From the NCBI GenBank assembly GCA_036524115.1, contig DATDCY010000208.1, positions 1-37,937 of the forward strand: a stretch of 37,937 nucleotides of DNA, in the 5' to 3' direction. This DNA is from a bacterium. Lineage in GTDB: Bacteria > JAUVQV01 > DATDCY01. Below are positions 15,046 to 22,469 of this stretch, one piece after another. The notes under the pieces are model-generated. The model was not told the origin of the DNA and made no database searches. It saw nothing but the letters and a program-made list of their open reading frames with translations. A program made the translations under genes and the position numbers. How positions within the stretch are numbered: position 1 is the first letter of the stretch; every line of letters starts with the position of its first letter.

Positions 15046-15573
15046 ATGCGAAAGAGGCTGGGGCACGCTGGCTTCACGATGGTCGAGCTGTCCGTCACCC
15101 TCGCGATCATCGGCATCCTGGCGGCGATCGCCGTCCCGTCGTTCGTCAACATGATGCCGCGGTTCAGGCTGGGCACCGCGACGCAGACGCTCTCCAACGA
15201 ACTGGCGATGGCGCGCATGGCCGCGATCGCCCGCAGCGTCGACGCCGAGGTCGTCATCAACAAGGACACCGAGACGTACACGCTCGCCAGGACCGTCGGC
15301 GGCGCGCCGTACTCGCGCACGACCCTCGGCTCGTCGGTGAGCATCGAGAGTTTGACCTTCGGGGACGAGACCGGCGCGGGCACGAATGCGCCCTCGCCGT
15401 TCACGCTGCAGCTCAACGCGAACGGGACGACGAACGTCGGGCTCCAGCAGATGGCACTGCGCATCACGCTCGCGACCGACGACGGCGCCCACAAGCGCCG
15501 CGTCCTCGTCTGGGCGACCGGCCGCATCCACAGCCAGAAGTGGGCCGGCGGGAACTCCTGGGTCGCGGACTAG
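15046..15573 (+). CDS. Type IV pseudopilin, GspH/FimT family
   Basis: This 175-residue protein starts with a class III (prepilin) signal: MRKRLGHAG, then the hydrophobic stretch FTMVELSVTLAIIGILAAIA, with Gly at -1, Phe at +1 and Glu at +5. The prepilin peptidase PilD would cleave after Gly9. The globular part has NELAMARMAAIARSVDAEVVI, characteristic of the GspH/FimT family, and ends GRIHSQKWAGGNSW. It is the first of four genes encoding minor pilins that prime or tip a type IV pilus or a type II secretion pseudopilus. The start ATG 15046 was chosen for its ribosome site and because it puts the prepilin signal at the N-terminus. Confidence 0.88.
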   Translation: MRKRLGHAGFTMVELSVTLAIIGILAAIAVPSFVNMMPRFRLGTATQTLSNELAMARMAAIARSVDAEVVINKDTETYTLARTVGGAPYSRTTLGSSVSIESLTFGDETGAGTNAPSPFTLQLNANGTTNVGLQQMALRITLATDDGAHKRRVLVWATGRIHSQKWAGGNSWVAD

Positions 15574-15593
15574 ACGGCGGGGAGACGACGACG

Positions 15594-16103
15594 ATGGCCA
15601 GGACGCGCGTTGCGGGGGGAGCGGCAGGCTTCACGCTCATCGAGGTCATGATCTCCATGTTCTTTCTGGCCTTCATCGTCGGCGAGATGGCGATGATCTC
15701 GACCTACGCGCGGCGCTCGACGGCGTTCGCGCAGCGGCTGACGGAGGCCAACATGTTCGCCGAGGCGGTGCTCGAGAAGTCGCGCAATACGGCCTGGAAC
15801 AACCTCGCCACCCGCTTCAGCGCCCTGGACACCCCGCCGGACCCCATCGTCTTCGACCTGAACAAGGACGGCGTGGTGGAGAGCTACAACGAGACCTGCG
15901 TGGCCGGCGGCACGGTGACCACCTGCACCGCCGTCGCCGGCGCGTACACCATCGAGCGGACCGTGACCCAGTACCTGCCCACAGCGGGCGCGGCGTTCAC
16001 CTCGGCGACGACGGCGGCGGACCTCGGTGTCACGGTGCGCTGGACGGACGCCAAGGGTGTCGCCCAGCAGGTCAGGGTCGCCACGGTGCGGGCGAAATTC
16101 TAG
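15594..16103 (+). CDS. Type IV minor pilin, PilV/GspI-like
   Basis: This 169-residue protein has the prepilin signal MARTRVAGGAAG, then FTLIEVMISMFFLAFIVGEM (cleavage after Gly12, Glu at +5). The remainder, with TEANMFAEAVLEKSRNTAWNNL and a C-terminal VTVRWTDAKGVAQQVRVATVRAKF strand pair, fits PilV-type minor pilins. A segment DLNKDGVVE resembles an EF-hand-like Ca2+ loop. A spacer of 20 nt separates it from the GspH-like gene. The ATG at 15594 has only a weak GGGGAG-type site 9 nt upstream. Confidence 0.85.
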   Translation: MARTRVAGGAAGFTLIEVMISMFFLAFIVGEMAMISTYARRSTAFAQRLTEANMFAEAVLEKSRNTAWNNLATRFSALDTPPDPIVFDLNKDGVVESYNETCVAGGTVTTCTAVAGAYTIERTVTQYLPTAGAAFTSATTAADLGVTVRWTDAKGVAQQVRVATVRAKF

Positions 16104-16138
16104 GGCCGGGCGCTGTGCAGCGCGGGGAGGATCGCGGC

Positions 16139-19100
16139 ATGGACGTGAGGGGGCGGGAGACGGGCCGGCGGGTGATCCTGGGCTCCGGGGGGTACTCGCT
16201 CGTCGAGATGATGATCGCGATCGGCATGGCCGTGGTCGTCGGGGCGGGGCTCTACTTCGTCTTCACCGCGCAGCAGCGCTCCTCGCGCTCGCAGAAGACC
16301 TACAACGACCTGCAGACGACCTGCTCGTTTGCGCTGGACACCATCAAGAACGACCTGCTCCTCGCCGGCTACCGCGCGAAGAACGTCACGGAACCGATCA
16401 GCGCCGCCGGCGCGACGGCGGTGACCTTCGAGTTCTGGGACGACAGGGCCAGCTTCGAGCCTCCCTACGACGACATCACACAGTTCACCAACCACACGCA
16501 GGTCACCTACGGGCTCACGGGCGGCAACCTCACGAAGACGATCCGCCGCTGGCACACCCCGGGCGCGGGCGCCTACGACACCCCGCTGACCTTCACGCTC
16601 GCACCGAACGTCTCGGGCCTCGAGTTCCAGTACCTCAAGGAGGACAACCAGCCCTGGACGTCGGCCGAGCCGAAGAACCTCATCCGCAGCGTTCGCGTCT
16701 CGCTCCAGTGCCGGGCGGCGCAGCGGGACGCGAACTTCATCACGGCGAACATCGACAAGTTCCAGACGATCTCCCTCACCGCCGAGGTGCGCCCGCGTAA
16801 CATCGCCGTCTCGGAGAACCCCGAGGACAAGACGCCGCCCGCGGTGCCGCTGAGCCAGCCGGGCTCGATCTTCAAGGCCTGGGACGAGGGGCAGTGCGGC
16901 TGCCTGCAGCTGAAGTGGACGCCGAACGCCGACAGCGACATCGCGGGCTACACCGTCTACTACGGCTTTGCCGCGGGGAGCTACATCGGCCGCGCCCGCG
17001 TCGTGCACCAGGACGCCGCCTACCAGTACTTCACGCTGCGCAACCTCGCGGCCGCCAACGTCCCCTACTACATCGCGCTCGCCGCCTACGACAAGTCCGG
17101 CAACCAGAGCGCCCTGTGCACCCCGATCTCGGCGAACCCGAACCCGAGCGTGCGCACGGAGGCCGGCTCGGGCAGCGACACGACGATAACCCCGCTGCCG
17201 CCCGCGGCGCCCGGCGCGCCCTCGGTGGCGACCCCGGCCGACAACCAGCTCCAGGTCAGCTGGACGAAGACCTACTCGGACTGCATGACCGCCCCGGTCT
17301 TCGGCTACCGCGTCTACCGCAGCGCAAATCCCACGTTCACCCCCCAGGGGACCGCGGCGGGCCTCGGCAACTGCATCGCCGACGAGCGGACCCTGGGGCC
17401 CGACGCGACGAGCTACCTCGACACCGGCGCCGACACGCCGGCGGGGTACCTGGTCGGCTGCGTGCCCTACTACTACAAGATCGCGACGGTCAACTGCGAT
17501 CCGGCCCAGCTCTCCAACTACACGGACCCGGGGGCCGGGACCACGACGACCTACACCGCGGCCCAGTTCGCCTCGATCAGCGGCTCGCCGACCGACGGCA
17601 CGCGCACCTCCTCCCCGGTCCTGAACTCCAAGGCCGGGTATCGCCGCATCATCCTCTCGGTCACGAACCCGTCGCGCGCCGCCGGGCAGTTCCCTGACTT
17701 CACATTCACGCGGATCTACTTCAGCACCGCCGGCTCCCCGCAGCTCAGCGAGACGCGCGATGCAGAAGGGTACAACGTCGTCACCGACCCGGGCGGCGGC
17801 CCGGCGCGCCTGATTCCCGACGGGGGCGGCATCGTCGCCGGCGGCGGCGGCCCGTACACGATCAACTTCGACGACGAGGACTCGGAGATCCCGAACGGGT
17901 CGCCGGCGGGGATCGGCAACCCGCAGCTGAACAAGGACGCGACCTACTACTTCCTCGCGGTGGCCTATGACCGCTGCAAGAACCACAGCGAGGACACCGC
18001 GGAGGCGCGTTCCACGGCCGAGCAGTGCAGCGACTGTCTCGTCGGCGAGGTGTGCCGCGACGCGCCCCCGCCCGCCATGGACCTGCGCGTCACCCAGGGA
18101 TGCAACGGGGCGCCCCTGCGCCTGGAGTGGAACTACGACGCGGGCAACTACATCACGAACCCGGACTTCCAGGGCTTCCGCGTGGTGCGCTGCCAGGGCG
18201 CCGGCTGCGTGCCGCTGGACCCGGCGCTGGGCGGCGGCGGGACCGTCCTCGGGGGCACCTACCTCTCGCCGGACACCTACCTGCTGGACGACAGCGTCGT
18301 GGACGGCCAGATCTACAACTACCGCGTCTACGCGGGCGACTGCTACTACCAGCGCTGGCTCGAGGGTCAGGCGATCGACCCCGCCAACGACCCGACGAAC
18401 AACGCGGCCTCGACCAGCATCTCGGGCATCGCCCTCGGCTTCTTCGATCGTGCCCACGTCGTCGGCGACCTCGAGACGACGCTGACCGCCGACATTGACT
18501 CGGTGCAGAACACGATCCCCGTCGCCTCGACCGTCGGCTGGACGCACCGGCAGATCCAGATCAACTCCGAGGTCATCGAATGCAACGGGGTGACGCCGAC
18601 CGAGTTCACGGACTGCTGGTGGCGCGGGGCCGAGGGGACGGTGGCCATCTCGCACACCGCGGGCACGCCGGTGCGCAGCTACCCGCCCGCACCCGCGCGC
18701 GCGGCCGTGACCGGCGACCTCTCGCTGGTGCCGCCGACGTTCCTCCACAACTTCGTCCTGGTCGGCGCGCGCAACACCTCGGCGGGCCAGCTCCGCCTCA
18801 CCGAGCTGGAAAGCTCCTGGGAGGACCCGGCCGCCTTCTTCACGCGCCTGCTCTACTACGACCAGGCCGGCACCGCCACGGTCCTGATGGAGGATACCGT
18901 CCCGTTCCAGCACGGCTCCTCCGGCAGCATCGCCGTCCTGCAGCCGGTGGACGTCGACCCGCAGCTGGACAACATCCCGCTGAAGCTGACCTTCCTCAAG
19001 GCCGACGGGACGGCGGACAGCTCACTGGACCTGCGCGAGGAGCCCATCGACCTGCGCTGGCACTATCGCAACAACGCCACGGGGATCGACACCTGCATGC

Positions 19101-20953
19101 GCGCGTGGGCGCCGCCGGCGCCCGAGGGCATCATCGCACCGCAGGGCCCCACGATCATGGGCACGACGCAGAGCGCCCCGACGTGGGGGACGGTCGCCTG
19201 GCCGGTGCCGGGGCTGCAGAACAACCCCCCGGACGCCGTCGTCGTGCCGAGCGGCTCCTGGAACTTCGTCCAGACGAACGTGCACGACACCTCGGGGACG
19301 GGCATCGCGTCGGTGCGCCTCTACTACACGACGACCGACCCCGGCGTCGACGTCGCGCCGGCGGTCAGCGGCGCCTACCCGGGCTGCGACCCCTACACCA
19401 TGGTCGAGCTGACCAACTGGGCCGGCACCGAGATCTGGTCCGGGTCGTTCCCGGCCTGGCCGATCCAGCCGTCTTCGCTCGACGGCCGGAACGTCTGGTT
19501 CTTCGTCGTCGCGGTGGACAACGAGGGGAACTTCGACCGCGAGCCGGAGGTCAACCAGGGCGCCTTCCAGTACTTCCAGCAGCCCGAGGACCCCTGCCTG
19601 AACACGCCGCGGGCGCCCGAGCTGACCGGGACGTCGGACGCCTCGAGCGTCAGGCTCGACTGGTCCGGCTCGTGGTGGGGGCCGCCGCCGACCTACTACA
19701 ACACGAACTGGTCGGTCTGCACCGATCTGGCCGGCTTCCGGGTCTACCACCAGATCGGCCAGCGCTCCTGGAACGAGGTGGCCGGCTCGCCCTTCCCGGC
19801 GACGACGCAGAACTACACGAAGACCTTCACGATCGCGGTCGCGACGCTGGCCGGTGCGGTCGGCCTCGCCGACAGCACGCTGCCGGTGAACAGCACCGCC
19901 GGCTTCCTCCCGAGCGGCGGGAAGGTCAGGATCGACACCGAAATCATCAACTGCACCGGGGTCACCGTGGACAGCTTCACCGGCTGCACCCGTGCGGTCG
20001 ACGGGACGACCGCGGCCACCCACGCGCCGGGCGCCGGCGTGACGCAGGACCTGATCGCGCTGTATGCCAACTCCTTCTTCGTCCGCGCCTTCGATACCTG
20101 CGGCACGGGGGTGAAATTCTCGGATTCGGCGATCTTCACCGAGGGCTTCTGCTCGCCGCGCTGCCAGATGCAGGTCTGGCCCTCCGGGACGAGCATCCAG
20201 CCAGGCGACACGGTCTGGGTCCAGATCCAGGCCTGCGAGAAGGCCGGCAACGGCTCGGCCGACACGATCTACGTGCACACGTGCTCCTCGGTCGAGGGCG
20301 ATGACTTCGCCCTCACGGAGAGCGGGGACAGCGGCTGGTTCTCGGGGAGCTTCTCGACGCAGCTGGCCAACTCGGCTGGGGGCGGCAACGCGGTCCTGAT
20401 GGTGCGCGCCGACGACACGATCACGATCGGCGGGTTCGAGTCGGGCCCCAGCGGCTTCGGGAACCTCGACGTCTGCACCGGGCACACCTACAGCTGCGGC
20501 GCGGCGCAGACCGTCACGGTCCACACCCTGGGCGCGGACGTCTGCGCGGACGACCACACGCCGCCGGTGCCGAGCGGGGTGAGCACGACGAAGGTCGGCA
20601 GCTGCTCGACCGAGTCGGTGCTGCCCAACAACACCAAGCAGCTCACCGTGAGCTGGAGCAAGGTCTCGCCGCCGCCCGGTTGCACGCGGATGTACTACCG
20701 CGGCTACCAGTGCGAGACGGCCGGGTGCACGCCCTCGACCCCGATCAACGGCTTCTTCGCCTCGGAAGCGGGCAATTGCCCTGGTGGCACGACCTGCACC
20801 AGCAACCAGATCGCGGAGGCCTCCAAGCTCGATTCTAAGGTGTACCGCTTCGCCGTCTCCGCGGTCTGCGAGATCGACAATTGCTCGACGGCGCCGACGA
20901 TCCGGACGTGGGAGAGCGCCGTGAGCGGCGTCGCCGACGACCCCTGCCCGTGA
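16139..20953 (+). CDS. Giant PilW-like pseudopilin fused to a FN3/beta-rich adhesin region (1604 aa)
   Basis: Residues 1-225 are PilW-like: prepilin signal ending GSGG, then YSLVEMMIAIGMAVVVGAGL (Glu at +5), then TYNDLQTTCSFALDTIKNDLLLAGYR. Ordinary PilW proteins end near residue 300. Here about 1,370 further residues follow: FN3-like modules at about 230-335 (LQLKWTPNADSDIAGYTVYYG), 354-465 (QVSWTKTYSDCMTAPVFGYR) and 640-755, others near 1160-1225, and many cysteines. A module of about 70 residues occurs twice (about 779-849 and 1233-1303), with consensus PVxSTxG(F/W), then x-I-x-(T/S)E-(V/I)-I-x-C-x-G-V-T, then GTxAxxHxxGxxV. ATG 16139 follows GGGGAGG. It is in one operon with PilV- and PilX-like genes; there is no PilY1, whose tip-adhesin role it may fill. 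Confidence 0.85.
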   Translation: MDVRGRETGRRVILGSGGYSLVEMMIAIGMAVVVGAGLYFVFTAQQRSSRSQKTYNDLQTTCSFALDTIKNDLLLAGYRAKNVTEPISAAGATAVTFEFWDDRASFEPPYDDITQFTNHTQVTYGLTGGNLTKTIRRWHTPGAGAYDTPLTFTLAPNVSGLEFQYLKEDNQPWTSAEPKNLIRSVRVSLQCRAAQRDANFITANIDKFQTISLTAEVRPRNIAVSENPEDKTPPAVPLSQPGSIFKAWDEGQCGCLQLKWTPNADSDIAGYTVYYGFAAGSYIGRARVVHQDAAYQYFTLRNLAAANVPYYIALAAYDKSGNQSALCTPISANPNPSVRTEAGSGSDTTITPLPPAAPGAPSVATPADNQLQVSWTKTYSDCMTAPVFGYRVYRSANPTFTPQGTAAGLGNCIADERTLGPDATSYLDTGADTPAGYLVGCVPYYYKIATVNCDPAQLSNYTDPGAGTTTTYTAAQFASISGSPTDGTRTSSPVLNSKAGYRRIILSVTNPSRAAGQFPDFTFTRIYFSTAGSPQLSETRDAEGYNVVTDPGGGPARLIPDGGGIVAGGGGPYTINFDDEDSEIPNGSPAGIGNPQLNKDATYYFLAVAYDRCKNHSEDTAEARSTAEQCSDCLVGEVCRDAPPPAMDLRVTQGCNGAPLRLEWNYDAGNYITNPDFQGFRVVRCQGAGCVPLDPALGGGGTVLGGTYLSPDTYLLDDSVVDGQIYNYRVYAGDCYYQRWLEGQAIDPANDPTNNAASTSISGIALGFFDRAHVVGDLETTLTADIDSVQNTIPVASTVGWTHRQIQINSEVIECNGVTPTEFTDCWWRGAEGTVAISHTAGTPVRSYPPAPARAAVTGDLSLVPPTFLHNFVLVGARNTSAGQLRLTELESSWEDPAAFFTRLLYYDQAGTATVLMEDTVPFQHGSSGSIAVLQPVDVDPQLDNIPLKLTFLKADGTADSSLDLREEPIDLRWHYRNNATGIDTCMRAWAPPAPEGIIAPQGPTIMGTTQSAPTWGTVAWPVPGLQNNPPDAVVVPSGSWNFVQTNVHDTSGTGIASVRLYYTTTDPGVDVAPAVSGAYPGCDPYTMVELTNWAGTEIWSGSFPAWPIQPSSLDGRNVWFFVVAVDNEGNFDREPEVNQGAFQYFQQPEDPCLNTPRAPELTGTSDASSVRLDWSGSWWGPPPTYYNTNWSVCTDLAGFRVYHQIGQRSWNEVAGSPFPATTQNYTKTFTIAVATLAGAVGLADSTLPVNSTAGFLPSGGKVRIDTEIINCTGVTVDSFTGCTRAVDGTTAATHAPGAGVTQDLIALYANSFFVRAFDTCGTGVKFSDSAIFTEGFCSPRCQMQVWPSGTSIQPGDTVWVQIQACEKAGNGSADTIYVHTCSSVEGDDFALTESGDSGWFSGSFSTQLANSAGGGNAVLMVRADDTITIGGFESGPSGFGNLDVCTGHTYSCGAAQTVTVHTLGADVCADDHTPPVPSGVSTTKVGSCSTESVLPNNTKQLTVSWSKVSPPPGCTRMYYRGYQCETAGCTPSTPINGFFASEAGNCPGGTTCTSNQIAEASKLDSKVYRFAVSAVCEIDNCSTAPTIRTWESAVSGVADDPCP

Positions 20954-20978
20954 CGCGGACGTGAACGAGGACACGACA

Positions 20979-22412
20979 ATGAAGGCGCACATGGCGACGA
21001 AGAAGCGGCAGGGCCTGCGCCCCTCGCCGCTGGCGAACGAGCGCGGGATGCTCCTGGTGATCACGATGGTCATCCTGCTCGTGGTCTCGACGCTGGCGGC
21101 GGCGAACCTCATCAACGCCTTCCTCGAGCGCAGCCTCGCGAAGAACCAGAACAACGCGACAGTCGCGCTCAATGCGGCCGACGGCGGCGTCCAGGACGGG
21201 CTGACGTGGCTCAACAACGACGTGAACCTGCCGACCATCCCCACGGCGACGAACCCCTGGACGCGCCCCGGCGACCCGGTGACGCGCGCCGGTCTCTCGA
21301 GCGGCGCGACCTACACCGTGAACCTCTCGTTCAAGCGGGACGCCGAGGACCAGGACTGCGACGGCCGCACCGACGACATCGTGGTCTTCAACAAGGGGGG
21401 GCTGGCCCTCGCCTGTCCCCACGACGGGTACTTTCCATTCCCCGGGGCGTACTTTTCGGGAGCGGCGGGGGACGAGGGCTACCCCGTGATCACGATCAAC
21501 TCCAAGGGCTACCTCGGGACCCTCGCCAGCAACCGCGGCTACCGTGAGATCGAGATGGACGTCGCGCGCAACAAGCTTCAGGCGCAGGTGGAGGGCGCGT
21601 TCACGGCGCGGGCCGGGGTCACGACCTCCGGCTCCGCGCACACCGACGGGCGCAACCACGATCTCACGGGGGGCCTCGTCGGCGGTGGCACCGGGTGCAT
21701 GGGCGACAAGCCGGGCATCACGTACGACGCCGGACTGGCGCTGACCGAGACCTGTCCCAACGCGAACATCGACGGCAATCCCTGTGTGGCCAACTACGAC
21801 CCGAGCGCCCACGGCGGCGAGCCCATCAAGAAGACTCCCTGGGGGGTGCTCGGACTCTCGCAGGCTGACTTCGCCTCGATGTTCATCAAGAAGAACAAGC
21901 CCTCCCCGCCCTTCGCGCCGAACACGCCGCAGGACCAGCTGGACATGACCGAGTGCTACCCGAAGCAGCAGTACGTCTGGTTCTACAGCGACTTCACGAC
22001 GCCCGGCAGCAACGTCCAGTACACGACGTCCTCGCCCTGCAACAATTACGGGGGCATCCTGGTGATCCACAACGAGAACTTCGATCCCGATCAATGGGAG
22101 GCGCGCTGCTTTGCCGGCTCCACCGACGCCTACTGCAGCGCCGACGCCGACGCCGACGGACGGCCGGACAATGCCCCGGCGGTCTTCAGCATGCAGGGCA
22201 ACGTCCAGTGGACCGGGATCGTCATCGCGGACCAGGTCGTCAAGGTCACCGGCACGCCGACGATCCTGGGCGGCGTCATTTCGCTCGCATCAGGCGGCGT
22301 CATCGAGTCGGACATCACCGGCGACATCGACATCCAGTACAGCTGCGAGGCGATCAGCGGGGCCACCAACCAGGGCTACAAGACCCGCCTCGGCTGGCGC
22401 CGGCTGCGGTAG
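20979..22412 (+). CDS. PilX-like type IV pilus assembly protein
   Basis: The 477-residue protein has the PilX N-terminal pattern: a basic stretch, NERGMLLVITMVILLVVSTL (hydrophobic helix from about residue 24), then AFLERSLAKNQNNATVALNAADGGVQDGLTWL. It lacks the Glu+5 of true prepilins, as PilX-type members often do. The C-terminal half is beta-rich with polar repeats (GGILVIHNENF, GNVQWTGIVIADQVVKVTGTPTILGGVIS). Two Ca2+-loop-like motifs DQDCDGRTDD and DADADGRPDN are present. The start ATG 20979 follows GAGG with an 8-nt spacer; an in-frame GTG at 20961 is less likely. It is the last gene of the pilin operon, 25 nt after PilW. Confidence 0.82.
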   Translation: MKAHMATKKRQGLRPSPLANERGMLLVITMVILLVVSTLAAANLINAFLERSLAKNQNNATVALNAADGGVQDGLTWLNNDVNLPTIPTATNPWTRPGDPVTRAGLSSGATYTVNLSFKRDAEDQDCDGRTDDIVVFNKGGLALACPHDGYFPFPGAYFSGAAGDEGYPVITINSKGYLGTLASNRGYREIEMDVARNKLQAQVEGAFTARAGVTTSGSAHTDGRNHDLTGGLVGGGTGCMGDKPGITYDAGLALTETCPNANIDGNPCVANYDPSAHGGEPIKKTPWGVLGLSQADFASMFIKKNKPSPPFAPNTPQDQLDMTECYPKQQYVWFYSDFTTPGSNVQYTTSSPCNNYGGILVIHNENFDPDQWEARCFAGSTDAYCSADADADGRPDNAPAVFSMQGNVQWTGIVIADQVVKVTGTPTILGGVISLASGGVIESDITGDIDIQYSCEAISGATNQGYKTRLGWRRLR

Positions 22413-22432
22413 CCGCGGGCGTCAGATTCCTC

Positions 22433-22459
22433 GGCCCGGGGGGAGCTTCCTCCCGGGCC
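22433..22459. terminator. Bidirectional hairpin between pilin operon and cytochrome gene
   Basis: GGCCCGGGGGG-AGCTT-CCTCCCGGGCC forms an 11-bp stem (one G-T wobble) between the PilX-like stop at 22412 and the stop of the convergent cytochrome gene at 22470. On the plus strand it is followed by a short T-containing run (GTGTTCTT). Confidence 0.7.
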
Positions 22460-22469
22460 GCCGTGTTCT

